A stretch of DNA of 64,000 nucleotides from Adiantum capillus-veneris (GCA_014529385.2 CM043952.1:153139057-153203056), one strand, 5' to 3'. Counted from the first letter of the stretch, positions 31,500-42,804 are shown. Numbers and translations are program-made. Notes: generated by a model from the sequence alone, not told the origin.

Positions 31500-32080
31500 A
31501 GAACGGCAACAACAAGACTTAGCAGCATTGCATCTACAGTCCATTACCAATTCAAGATACCAACCACGAATCAATAGTATCCCCTCTCTATTCATGAGAT
31601 CAATGAGCAATATTTGGACATGAAAGAGGCAGCTATTATAATTATAGATGAGCTACTCATGTTAACCCAAATGACTTTTGACCTTATTGTAAGAAAAAAT
31701 GTCAACATAACAAGCATTACATTGGCAGATCCCTTCAACAACAAATGTGTTTTCTTGCTCGGTGATCTTGCCCAACTATCCCAGTTTGTAGTCACATACG
31801 GGAGCTTTGTAACACATGCCATATCACAAGCTCGGTCCACTGGCTACATACAATTTTGTACAAGATGTCATACTCTGTAAGGCATGCAATAGACCCTGAA
31901 TTGCTTCAGTTCTTGACCATTATTCGTGAAAGAAAACCAGTCGTAGATGAGATCAATTGTACCTTGGGTGCATGTATTATAGATGAAGCTCATGTGCAGG
32001 ACTGCATCAACAATTCTACTACGATAATTAATCTGTACTCACAAATGAGACATCCAACAATATAACAACCTTGCCTTGAA
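31500..32080 (+). pseudogene. PIF1-like DNA helicase fragment (Helitron-type or cellular)
   Basis: Plus-strand frames read ASTVHYQFKIPTT then MKEAAIIIIDELLML (Walker B region IIDE), then NNKCVFLLGDLAQLSQFV, a degenerate match to the PIF1-family motif 'GGDxxQLPPV'. A second frame (31856-32065) follows with RHAIDPELLQFLTIIRERKP. Motif order matches helicase motifs II and III of PIF1-like proteins, which also form the helicase of Helitron transposons. The Walker A motif was not found, and stops and frame changes are present. The short length shows it is a fragment. Confidence 0.65.
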
Positions 32081-32156
32081 TAAGTTGTACAATCAAACTG
32101 ACATTGCAAAAGTTAAAATGAAGGCGGATGCGGGTAACAATATAAATGTCCTTCAG

Positions 32157-32310
32157 TACTGGCTTCTAATGTCCTTCAGTACTGGCTTCTAGACCCTAAG
32201 CTCAATGAGGTGGATTCGATCGCAATTGGCATGTACTGGCTTCTAATGTCCTTCAGTACTGGCTTCTAGATCCTAAGCTCAATGAGGTGGATTCGATTGC
32301 AATTGGCATG
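32157..32310 (+). repeat. 77-bp tandem duplication
   Basis: TACTGGCTTCTAATGTCCTT…GCAATTGGCATG at 32157-32233 is repeated at 32234-32310 with two substitutions. A shorter inner repeat (TCCTTCAGTACTGGCTTCTA) is also present. Confidence 0.95.
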
Positions 32311-32521
32311 TGGTGCATGATTATTCTATAGATGTTATATAGCAAGGCCCACCAAGCAAGACTAGTTTTTTTGCCGAAAGACTTTCTTCTCTACATACGA
32401 TAAATGTATCAGTTTAAATGTGCCTCATAGAAAAAAGGTAAATTTGAAGGGGATTTTTCTCTTCAATGCAAATTCTACTTTTGAAGATTTATTTGGATTT
32501 TTTCAAGGGTGTTTATTCTCA

Positions 32522-32523
<2 letters not shown>

Positions 32524-32583
<60 letters not shown>
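32524..32583. repeat. (GT)n(GA)n compound microsatellite
   Basis: About 12 GT units then about 19 GA units. Confidence 0.95.
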
Positions 32584-32586
<3 letters not shown>

Positions 32587-32670
32587 CTCAATGAGAAGAA
32601 GAGAATTAGAGAGAGTTTGTCTATGTTGAAAGAGAGAGCTAATCAAGAAGAAGAAGAGAGCAAAAAGCGG

Positions 32671-32674
<4 letters not shown>

Positions 32675-32730
<56 letters not shown>
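32675..32730. repeat. (GT)n(GA)n compound microsatellite, second
   Basis: The same GT-then-GA order as at 32524, about 150 bp downstream. Confidence 0.95.
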
Positions 32731-32732
<2 letters not shown>

Positions 32733-32877
32733 ACAAAGGGGTTAATTTCAACAACTTCTCTCATCAAAGTATCCCCATTTTTTCACTAAAAGATGATTAA
32801 TGGGTTTTTCCTTACAATGAGACAACGGGTCGGGTACACGCACACGTAGACATAAAAACACACATACACACACACAC

Positions 32878-32879
<2 letters not shown>

Positions 32880-32938
<59 letters not shown>
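32880..32938. repeat. (GA)n microsatellite at R2 tail
   Basis: About 29 GA units abutting the retroposon tail, followed by a GATA-like run (AAATAGATAGATTG). Confidence 0.97.
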
Positions 32939-32941
<3 letters not shown>

Positions 32942-33040
32942 ATAGATAGATTGAATTCTCGTCCACGGAGATCATATATGACCTATGGGACCGAAAGTAA
33001 AACAATACAAAAGGTTCAAGATTGTGAGATACATCTCAGT

Positions 33041-33782
33041 TCAGGACTGAGGGTTCAGCGATGTGTGAGAGAAGAAATATGAAAACCTAAAGAGGGGTGG
33101 GGGAGCTGGTTTGAGAGTTCGGATCTCCTGAATAATGGCTTTGCCTCCTTGGTAAACTGCCCATTCTTGCTGCGCGCGCTTCTCGCATATTTTGTAATTG
33201 TACCTTCTTTTGTTTGAGTTGGACGGGTGTAAGGTCTTCTGCAAACCAAATTTTAGTGTCCTTGAGAAGCCTCGATTGCTCAAGGGGTTTGATTCGGTCC
33301 GCCTTGGTCTTGAAAGTAAGGATTGCATGGTTGGTGCGATGCTCGTGTGTAAGAGAGGTAATCGTTGTTAGATCCCATTGTATCATGTGGGTTGTCGTTT
33401 GGATGCGAGTAAGGGACTCGAGGAACTTGAGGTCCCCCTCCCCTTTCCAATTGCTTGGAAGCCCGCAAATGTGGACATTGAGGGCGATGTCTTCCTGGCT
33501 TTGTCTTTCGCGTAGCGTGGAAGCCACATGGGCTTCAACTTTGTTAGAGATGACCTCTTCACTTGATTCTTGACAACCTTTGCGAGGGTGGTTTCTACAT
33601 CTACCTTTGTTTTGTTGAGCTTGGCTTCCATCTGCTCTATCTCTTCTTTCTTGTCTTTCTCCATTGTGGTGAGCCGAAGCTCGATGGCAGCAATTTTCTG
33701 TTTCAGCTTGTCGTTTTCCTTGCGGAGCCTTTCAACTTCACTTTGGAGGCGGGTAGTGTTGTCTAGCTTTGGAGGCAGGTAG
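33041..33782 (-). pseudogene. LINE ORF1-like coiled-coil RNA-binding protein (R2)
   Basis: The upstream half reads as heptads (LQSEVERLRKENDKLKQKIA then IELRLTTMEKDKKEEIEQME), a clear coiled coil of about 70 residues. After a frame change at about 33550 the 146-codon frame 33527-33087 gives ALNVHICGLPSNWKGEGDL, HAILTFKTKADRIKPLEQSR and LLKDTKIWFAEDLTPVQLKQ. A shift near 33200 continues to the GGKAIIQEIRTLK-type end. Coiled coil, then RRM-like domain, then basic C-terminal domain is the architecture of L1 ORF1p, a trimeric RNA chaperone; this assignment rests on pattern, not on a search. Confidence 0.6.
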
Positions 33783-33826
33783 TCCTAGATTTATTGGAGT
33801 TTGAACTAATCTTCTTCTTCTTCTTC

Positions 33827-33855
33827 TTCTCTCTCTCTCTCTCTCTCTCTGTCTA

Positions 33856-33900
<45 letters not shown>
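33827..33900. repeat. (CT)n(CA)n compound microsatellite
   Basis: CT runs with GT interruptions, then about 10 CA units, at the left edge of the duplicated segment. Confidence 0.9.
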
Positions 33901-34196
33901 TACAGAGTACTGATACTAATACTGGTATTGGTACTACTACTAGTGGTACTGATATTGCTATACTGCTATACTAGTATTACCAGTATTGATGTTGTATTGG
34001 TATTGAATATACCGGTACTACTAGACTATACTGGTACTCACATTGGCACTATACACTATTGGTACTGATACTGCTATACTACTATACTGCTATTTTAGTA
34101 TTGGTAATACTGGAGTTGTCCTAGTACTGTATATACTAGTACTCCAGTACTAGTACTTATTGGTACTATTGAACTATACTGGTACTAGTACTGGTA

Positions 34197-34229
<33 letters not shown>
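33886..34229. repeat. Duplicated segment copy A, left arm (GTACTAGTAC minisatellite)
   Basis: A degenerate minisatellite built from TACTGGTACTAG- and CTATACTGCTA-like units, ending in GCGCGCGCACACAC. It aligns along its length with 46535-46916. The right arm of the same copy continues at 44392, across the C4 insertion. Confidence 0.85.
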
Positions 34230-34902
34230 AATCATAAAATCTAATATCTGACCAACCCAAATGATTTTCTCATATTAAACTGATCATTTAATGTGGGAGA
34301 ATAAACGGGAACAAGGGTTAAGATATAGATGTGCTTATAGATCTATTTAAGCACGGGGCCAATGGTAAGGGGCCCAAATGAGAAAAGGTCTATCAAAGAG
34401 AAAGGTTAACCAATGGAGCAAAAGACCTTAGGGTTGTCTTCATTAAAGCCTCCACAGGTAAGTGTTAAAAGCTTTAAGACATAGTCTTTAAAATTTTACT
34501 CTTTAGTCACTAAAGTCCAAGCAGGCAAGGGGGCAGCTTGCTTAAGCTAGGGTTGTGCTTAAGCAGGGGGGCTGCCTGCTTACCAAGTTCAAATTACTTA
34601 CTACTAAAGAGGGGGCGATCCCTACAAAGGGGGGAGGTAGATAGTAAGTGAGCACCTCACCAAGGACCCATACCCTTATGAAAGGAAAGGGGCCACTTGT
34701 CAAGTGTAGAGACACACTACTCAAGCAAGTAGGGGTTGTGCTTAAGCAAGGGGGGTGCTAGCTTAGCCCCACAAAGGGAAAGAAGGACACTTGTCAAGAG
34801 GCTACACCCCTTGCCCCAAAGGGAGCCTAGCTCTCATTGGCTAGAGGGCTACATGGCCCAGTCAACTTCAAAGGAACCCTAGGAAAGGGGGTCGACCTAG
34901 CT

Positions 34903-34965
<63 letters not shown>

Positions 34966-35711
34966 GAGCCTCCCACGAGCTCTCTCTCCTTCATTCTTCC
35001 CTTCACACACTCTTGTGAAGCAAGGATTCCATCTCCTTCTCCAAGCCTGAGAAGTTGAGTGCCTACTACCACAAGCTCGTGGCTATGGATGCAAATCCAC
35101 ACAAGAGAATGCTTATGCTTGCTTATCAATCTCTCTAATCTCCATTAAATCTATGATAAGTTATGCTACAAGAGCTATGAGTGATTATATGCAAGGGGTT
35201 ATTTCTTTCTAGTAGAGATACTTCTACTTCTCTCTTCTTCCTCACTCCCTGCTAGCTCTCCTCACCTTTCATGGTGTTTGAGGTCTTGGGATTGAGGCTG
35301 GGCATTTTTCAAGTTCATGCTAATCATGTTTATTGTTGTAGTTATGCTAATGCTTGGTGAGTGAAGCTTACCATCTTCATCTCATCAAGAAGGTCTCAAG
35401 GAACACAAACAATTGTATTGTAAACAAATCTTCCATAATGGAAGAATCTATACTACAAATGCCTATTGGAGGGGGGACCGGCTCCAACTAATCCGGTCCT
35501 CTATTGGTGTCAATTTCTCTAAACTCTCACTCTCTTTTACAAGTATTGATCATGCCATGTTAATGAAGTAATGTGTTAAGTGTTTCTCTCTCTCTACCCA
35601 AGCACTTTGTTTCTCACTATACATCTACACACTAAAGAATACTCAAGGAAATGCTCAATATGTTATTTACTTTCCGCTCCAACTCAAGTTAAAAAGGCTA
35701 ATTCCATTACA
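34230..35711 (+). repeat. 5' LTR of C4
   Basis: Its first bases are merged into the flanking (CA)n tract (ATCATAAAAT versus TGTCATAAAAT in the 3' LTR). It ends CCATTACA before the primer-binding site. It contains a 54-base (TC)27 tract at 34906-34959. Confidence 0.9.
34906..34959. repeat. (CT)n in C4 5' LTR, 27 units
   Basis: Uninterrupted; the matching tract in the 3' LTR (43564-43639) has 38 units. Confidence 0.97.
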
Positions 35712-35712
35712 T

Positions 35713-35724
35713 TGGTATCAGAGC
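35713..35724 (+). other. Primer-binding site of C4
   Basis: TGGTATCAGAGC, exact initiator-Met tRNA complement, one base after the LTR end. Confidence 0.93.
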
Positions 35725-36125
35725 ATTTGGTTTCTCTTTTCTTGCTTAAGAAGAGAGGTCCTTAAGTAGCCTATAAATGGTTGATGTTGTTAATTATATT
35801 AGGGTAAGTGGAACTGGGATATATTATCAGTTTTGTTGAGCCCATTATGTGGGGGATGGTGCACACCTTGGGAGCTTTGGACTTAATAATGGAGTCTTTT
35901 TAGACTTGCCTACGACTTTACCATTATTGAGCCATAAGAAGTCCGAAAGGAGCTAGCCCTTGGCAACTCTTCTATGTTAGACCTACTCCTCTACTCTCTA
36001 TAATTAACCACTTCGAGCCGTGGGTGTAGATACTTAAGAGCCGATTTTCAAAGGCTAAGAGGAGTGGCAACTAAGGTTTTGAATTGCCAAAGCATACACT
36101 AAGTACATACATAAATTTTGTTAAC

Positions 36126-37500
36126 ATGGTTGACAATAATCAAGAGAGTAGAATGAACATTGATAGCTTTGATTTTGCACATGAAGGTGCTAATGATGAT
36201 GCTCCCATGTTTGTGAATTATCTCGTCACTAGGTTACAGCAAGCTATGGGCAACCCTGCTTTGCAAGCCGAAGTTACTCAACAACTTCGTGCTTATGGAA
36301 TTTCCCTTCCTCTCCAAGAGGAGAGAGAGCTTAGGAGGCCTCTTGAAGAGACCCCCAAAAGAAGACTCTCTCCCATTCGAGAGGAGGAATCCAAAGAGCA
36401 AGAAGGCAATGAAAGTTTAAGTCCCTTTGAAGATGTGGCTCCACGAAGACGGCGGTCTAGACGATCGCCCACTCCTCCCAAGAGGAAAAGATCAACACAT
36501 AGTCCTTCTCCTCATCACTCTGAAAGGCAAGAGAGGAAACAAAGGAAGAAAGGGTTAGGAAGAGGTCACCCTCTTCTCCTTCTTCTTCACCTTCCTCCTC
36601 TTCTGACGAAAGTTATGGTTATTCTCCTAGAGAATACAAGAGGGGAGGATATCGCAAATCATTTCCTGCATGGCGAAGGTCACAAAAGCTAAAGAAGTTC
36701 AAGGAGGGAGGAAAGAGTATCTCTTTTCTCACCTATGATGGCACCTTTGGTGCTACCGACAAAGTATTGGCCTTTATCTAGCAATTTTATGCGGCCTTTG
36801 GAGACGAGGGCTCCATAGAGTCCTCCAAGCTATGCCATGTAGCTATGCACTTCCAAAAATAAGCTCGACAATGGTGGGCTAGCCTTCGTGGCAATGGTGA
36901 AGCCCCAAAGACATGGAAAACTCTACGAGTTTCCATCATGAAGCAGTTCCTTGCAAGCGATGCAAAGGACAAAGTTATTACCGAATGGCGCAGCTTGAAG
37001 CTCCTCTCCCATGAGTCTATCCACAAATATGTAGACAAGTTTTGGGATTTACATCTCAAGGCTACTGTCTTTCAAAAGATAGACTTTGCCGAGCAAAGGC
37101 AGCAATTCTGTGCGGGATTACCTGAAGAGATGGCCGAATACATCAACTCTAAACGTCCTGGTACTATTAGCGAAGTAATCCATCACACCATGGTTGCTTC
37201 ACGCATCAATTTCCATCAAGGGGCTAGACATAATGTCAAGCCCATGGAAAACAAAGACAAAAATGATGCAAAGGGGAAAACCAATGTTCAAAATACGTCC
37301 CAAGTCAATTCCAACAACAACAACAACAATCGGTCCAAGGAGAAGGGAGTTTACAAAGGTAAAAACAAACTCTCTCCTGAAGAGCTTGAAGATTTTCGCA
37401 AGGACCATAAGTGTTTCAAGTGTGGGGAGCAAGGACATGGCTATCGTTCTTGCCCCAAGAAGAATACTCGCAATGAGACTCCTAGGGCTTCCACCATCGA
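36126..37500 (+). pseudogene. C4 gag with CCHC zinc knuckle
   Basis: The start ATG is at 36126 (MVDNNQESRMN). The N-terminal region ends in an Arg/Ser/Pro-rich stretch (about residues 85-140). A frameshift at about 36545 moves the serine-rich SPSSSSDESYGY region to another frame, and two in-frame TAGs or TAAs occur (about 36778, 36860). The Gag domain is TYDGTFGATDKVLAFI, QWWASLRGNGEAPKTW, then MKQFLASDAKDKVITEWRSL (open from 36938). An asparagine run precedes the zinc knuckle CFKCGEQGHGYRSC at about 37413-37454. Confidence 0.88.
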
Positions 37501-37880
37501 AGCTCCAAAAGAGGATGCTCATTGCAAAGGATCATCACTTTCCTATGCTTGGGGAAAGGTAAGAGAGCATGATGCCTTCATCGTGTTTGACCCTGGCTCT
37601 ACTCTCTTCTTCATATCAATGGAGTTGGCCACCAAGTTGGGCATTCAAGCTTTTGAGATGGGAGATATAGTAGTGGCTGATGCAGCTTTCAAGGGACAAC
37701 AAGCCTCCGTTACTCCCTTGATTGGGAAGTTGAGGCTTCATGTCCAAAGCTATGTCGACAAGGAAGACTTCTTCATATCTCTCCTCTCCAACATGAGGAT
37801 GTTATCCTAGGGGCACCATGGTTTGATCGCATGGCTGCCAACATGAAGTTCCCTAAAGAAGAATCTATTTCACCTACAGG
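37500..37880 (+). pseudogene. C4 aspartic protease
   Basis: Still in the gag frame, YAWGKVREHDAFIVFDPGST gives the catalytic FDPGS, followed by FISMELATKLG and VTPLIGKLRLHVQSYVDKED. A frameshift at about 37795 separates the end of the domain (HEDVILGAPWFDRMAANMKF). The protease processes the polyprotein. Its variant P after the catalytic Asp matches C1, so it may be normal for this lineage. Confidence 0.8.
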
Positions 37881-37889
37881 GGAAAGAAC

Positions 37890-39545
37890 ATGTATGTAGA
37901 TGCTAGTGAGCGTGGTCGCACTATTCCACTTGTAAATCCTCTTGCTTTTGATAAGTCAATGAAGAGCTCAGTTTCTGCGTACATGATTTTTGTCAAAGAG
38001 TCTCTAAAAGATACTAGTGTTTCATCAAATGTAAATGGTAGGAATCAAGAAGAGTTAGACTTGTCTAATTTTCTAAAAGGATTCCAAGATGTGTTCATCG
38101 ATGATATCCCTATGGACTTACCTCCAAAACGAGGGGATGATGACCATCGTATTGAGCTCCTTCCTGGAAGCTCACCACCTAACAAGCCTCCTTATCGAGT
38201 CTCACAAGCTCAACAAGAGGAGATCATGAGGCAAGTACAAGAGCTGGTAGACAAAGGGATGGTGAGGCCTAGTTCCTCTCCCTTTTGTTCTCCAGTCCTT
38301 TTAGTGCAAAAGAAAGATGGTACATACCGTATGTGTGTGGACTATCAAACACTAAACCATATCACTATCAAAAACAGATTTTCCGTACCTCGGGTAGAAG
38401 ATCTGTTTGATAAGCTACAAGGCTCTATCTACTTCAGTAGGATTGACCTTAAGAGTGGCTATCATCAAATAAGGATAGTGGATGAAGATATCTTAAAGAC
38501 CGCGTTTCGCACAACGTTTGGTCTTTATGAATATCTAGTCATGCCTTTTGGCTTGACTAATGCACCAGCTACGTTCAATCGTTTGATGGAGAAAATTTTT
38601 AGACCATACCGCAAATTCACTGGAGTGTTCTTTGATGATATCATCATCTACTCCAAGTCTTTGGAGGAACATCAGCAACATCTCCGAGTGATTTTTCAAT
38701 CATTGAGGGAGAACAAGCTTTTTCTCAACCAAAAGAAAAGCGAATTCTTCCTTCAAGAGATTCAATACCTAGGTCATATTATCTCTAAAGATGGTATCCA
38801 AATGGATCCATCAAAGTTAGAGGTAATAAAAGCATGGCCTAACCCAAGAAATCTACATGATCTAAGAAGCTTTGTTGGTATGTGTGCATACTATAGACGC
38901 TTCATAGCAAAATTCTCTCAAGTAGCAGGACCACTACACGACTTAACTAAGAAGAATGTTAAGTTTGTATGGACTGCTAAGGAGCAAAATGCTTTTGAAA
39001 AGCTCAAAGAGAAGCTTACTTCCCAACCAGTCCTCCTGCTTCTGGGTCTCTCAAAGCCATTTGAGGTCCAACGTGATGCTTGTGGAGATTGCCTCGGAGA
39101 AGTTTTGCTTCAAGAAGGGCATGCCATAGCATATGAGAGCCGAAGGCTCAATACTGATGAACGAGTCTTGGGCATTTATGAGAAAGAGCTTTTAGCAGTT
39201 CTACATGCCTTAGACACATGGAAGCACTATCTATTGGGGACTCCATTTATCCTACGAACCGACCACCAAAGTCTCAAGTATTTCATGACGCAAACCAAGC
39301 TTTCCGACAAACAAATGAGGTGGGAAAATTTTCTTTCGCAATTTAATTTCCATATTGCTCACATAGCTGGTAAGCACAATCAAGTGGCCGATGCACTTTC
39401 ACGACGACCCAAAGTTAATGCGGTGTCTATAGCTACTCACAATGATCTATCCTCTATGATAGATGAATATGCTACTGACCCTGACTTTAGAGACATAATG
39501 TCAGCCCTTGCTTTGGGGAAGAAAGAGGAACCATTCACCTTGTAG
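37890..39545 (+). pseudogene. C4 reverse transcriptase and RNase H
   Basis: An open frame of 551 codons. [79 protein letters not shown], catalytic FFDDIIIYSK, then QYLGHIISKDGIQMDPSKLE and LRSFVGMCAYYRRFIAKFSQ. RNase H: QRDACGDCLG, YEKELLAVLHALDTWKHYLL, RTDHQSLKYF, VADALSRR, with all four acidic positions present. The TAG at 39543-39545 lies between RNase H and the integrase zinc finger, and the same frame continues beyond it. Confidence 0.92.
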
Positions 39546-40850
39546 GATGGTTATCTTCTTCACGGCAATAGGCTATGTGTTACACATTCCCTTCGAGAGA
39601 AAGTTATGTATGAATCCCATGCTCCTCCATACGCGGGGCATAGAGGTATTCAACTTACTCTCCGAGGAGTAGAGACATACTTCTATTGGCCTACCATGAA
39701 AGTGGACATACAAGAGTATGTTTCAAAATGTGTAGTATGCCAAAAGACCAAGTATGATAGAGGGAAGCAACCTGGATTACTCCAGCCATTACCTATTCCA
39801 AATTTCATCTTTGGATTACCCAAATCTATCCATGGGAATACAGGAATATGGACAATAGTCGACAGGTTTAGCAAGCAAGCACATTTTATTCCTGTCAAAA
39901 AGACTATTAAGGCACATCAAATGGCAACTCTCTTCATATCTCATATTTTCAAGCACCATGGATTACCCACATCCATCGTGTCAGATAGAGATTCTAGAAT
40001 GACCAGTAATTTTTGGAAATGTCTCTTTGAAAATCTAGGAACAAGATTGAATTTCTCTTCGGCCTATCACCCACAAACGGACGGCCAAAGTGAGATAGCC
40101 AATCTTACGATACTCGATCTACTAAAGACTTATGTTACAGAAGTAGATCAACGCTCACGATGGGAAAAGTACTTACCTCTTGTAGAGTATGCCTACAATA
40201 ATACTGTACATACTTCTACGGGAAAAGCACCTTTTGAGATCATTGAGGGAAGACCTAAAAGTCCCTTGCTACTCAAAGTACATGGGAAGATCTTCGCCGC
40301 CGATGAGTATAGCCATGACCTACAAGAATCTTTTCAAAAGATTAAGGAGGCTATATCCATCTCTCAAAAAAGGAAAAAAGATGTTGCTGATAAGCATAGA
40401 AGAGCCTTAATGTTCAAAGAAAATGATTGGGTCTTACTCAAGTTTCCTAAGGCTCGATTAAGGCAAACGACGGGCAAAAATCCTACGGGCCATCAAAAGT
40501 ATTATGCTAAACTAGCAAAAAGATACTATGGTCCTTTCCAAATTTTGAAGCCCATCAATGAGACAGCTTATGAACTCAAATTGCCCAACCATTGGCTCAT
40601 ACACAATGCCTTTCATGTAAGCCTACTTAAGCCCTACAAAGGAGAGCCACCAACTGAACCAATTATTGAAGACCCTCCCGAAGTTGAAGACCAAGAAGAG
40701 GTGCTACAACCCAAAGCTGTCCTTCGGCATGAAGATAAGGTACTACGAGTCTACGACTTGGTAAGATTATCCGAAGATATCTTATTAAGTTCAAAAATTA
40801 TCCTTTTGAAGATGCTAGATGGATGCAAGGAATACAACTTAAGGATAGTA
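39546..40850 (+). pseudogene. C4 integrase (first catalytic Asp deleted) and frameshifted chromodomain
   Basis: Integrase: zinc finger PYAGHRG…YFYWP…CVVCQK, then PLPIPN joined directly to FIFGLPKSIHGNTGIW. In C1 and C3 this spot has about ten more residues ending in MDF or MDL, carrying the first Asp of the DDE triad. The second Asp (IVSDRDSRMT) and Glu region (HPQTDGQSEIA) are intact. The C-terminus ends in a chromodomain whose second half (RRYLIKFKNYPFEDARWMQG) lies in another frame after about 40755. The frame itself is otherwise open, so the deletion is in phase. Confidence 0.9.
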
Positions 40851-41200
40851 TGAACCTTGTCAATGCTTACAATGCTACATTAGAGTAAGCAAATGTACAA
40901 ATTTCTTTTAAATGACTCATGTTTTTGGTCTTATAAGACTAGTCCTCTTTTTAATTGTGCACAAATTTAACTAGTATGCATGCTTAGAATCATGTTTGTG
41001 ATGACGACGTCTCTCCAACACCAAGTAGAATTTGTCACTCTACTTTGGGAGAATGAAATGGACTAAAGAGAAGACATGCTTGCGGCAGCTATGTCTCCCA
41101 AGCACCAAATGGATTAGTCATCCATCTTGGAAAGATGTCATAGGGTAAAAAGGGATCCTCTACCCGCTAAGTAAAATTGACTAATGACTAAGGCTTTATC

Positions 41201-41575
41201 TGTCATAATAATCAATATCTAATTCTCCTAAATGATTTTCTCATATTAAACTGATCATTTAATGTGGGGAAGTGCCAGGGGAGAAAAAGCTAGAATATTG
41301 GTTAAGCTAGCAGACCGGCCACAGTAGGGATCCAAAGGAGGGAAAATAGGGATCTAAAGGGGGGGCCATCAGCAAAAGAGACATGTGCAAAAATGGGCTA
41401 AACAGACCCTAAGGTTCAGCCCATTAAGACTTCCAAAATGCTAAGGTTCCAAAATTCAAAGGTTGTGCCCAAAGGGTTAAAGCTTAGGGGGAATTGGATG
41501 CTTTGTGTGCTCTCCAAAGTCAATGCACATCCCTACATGGGAGGGGGCGAGCCCTCTAGGGGATGAGAGAGAAAG

Positions 41576-41649
<74 letters not shown>

Positions 41650-42804
41650 GCCCCTTTACACAAAGGGAATTAGGGACACATGTCATCTCCCTAGCCCAGA
41701 TGCCCACAAGGTGTGCCCAATTCCTATTGGATGACCCTTGAAGTGGACCAATGAGAATTAAGCTAGAGTAAATCTAGTTTAATTAATTTAAAAACATTTA
41801 ATAAAAGAAACCAATAAGAATTAAGTCTCCTAGAAGACTATTGGGAAGTCTCCCAAAGGGTCCAATGAGCATTCAGGAGCCCCATGGCTTGCCTGATTCC
41901 TATTGGCCAGGAGGCAAAGGGGTCCAATGAGAGTTTAGTTTAATTATTTAATTACCTAAAGCTCTCACAAAAGGGGAAAGGGGGACACATGTCAGAAGGC
42001 TATCACTTATGCTGCTTAATTGTGATTGGCTTGGGAGGGCCAATGAGGCTGCAGCAAGAGCAAATAGCAAGGGGGCTCGCCCAAGAGAGAGGGGGGGCTG
42101 ATTTTTGCAAGGCATTATCACACACACACTCACACAATCTCATGTGTGAAGAAAGAGAAGACTATCTCTTCCCAAGCTTTAATGGAGAAGTCATCACCTA
42201 CTCCAAGCTTGTGAGATAGAATCCTACATCAACACTCTCTTGGCATGTGGATGCAAATCCAACCAAGAGCCAAGCTTCAATGCATGCTCATCTCCTCTAC
42301 TAAGCTAATTACTAAGCTAAGCTATGCTAATATGAGTGATTATGTGAGGAGATGTACATCTTTCTCATAAGATACTCCTTCTTCCTCTCAATCTACTCTC
42401 ATACCCTGCTAGCTCTCACCATCTTCGAAGGTGTGTGAGGTCTTGGGTCTGAGAACGGGGATAATTCAAGTTGTGTTTGCTAAGTGTTTTGCTTAGTGCA
42501 TGAAGCTTTCATCTTCATTGCATTAGCTAGTCTTGAAGGAACACAAAGAATTGTATTGTACAATGTCTCTCTTGATGGGAGAAACCATAATACAAAGCCT
42601 TTTGGAGGGGGGACCGACTCCATGCAAATCCGGTCCTCAACTGTTGTCAATAGCTTAATTTCTCTCTCTTTTGAAAGTATTGTTGATGCTATCTAACTAG
42701 GTGTTATGCTTTTTGTTGCTCTCTCCACCCAAGCACTCTTGTAATTCTCATTAGGAATCTATTCTAATGAAATGCCCACTATGTTCATGCTAATTTCCAC
42801 TACA
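41201..42804 (+). repeat. Extra diverged LTR of the C4 family
   Basis: It starts TGTCATAATAATCAATATCT and ends TTTCCACTACA. It is colinear with the C4 LTRs (AAATGATTTTCTCATATTAA near the start; GGAGGGGGGACCG and GGTCCTC near the end), but clearly diverged, with (CA)n at 41577-41648 where the C4 LTRs have CT. No target duplication is evident (TTATC before, CATAA after). The C4 polypurine region lies between it and the true 3' LTR. Confidence 0.8.
41577..41648. repeat. (CA)n microsatellite
   Basis: About 36 CA units inside the extra LTR. Confidence 0.97.

Larger units (their letters stand above)
32880..33782 (-). mobile_element. ORF1-only LINE-derived retroposon R2
   Basis: Minus strand: a coiled coil plus ORF1-like domain (33782-33041), a 3' tail (about 33005-32939: GGTCATATATGATCTCCGTG then GACGAGAATTCAATCTATCT), then (CT)n on the minus strand (32880-32938). 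It matches R1 in layout and in both coding and tail sequence, and holds no RT. Confidence 0.65.
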
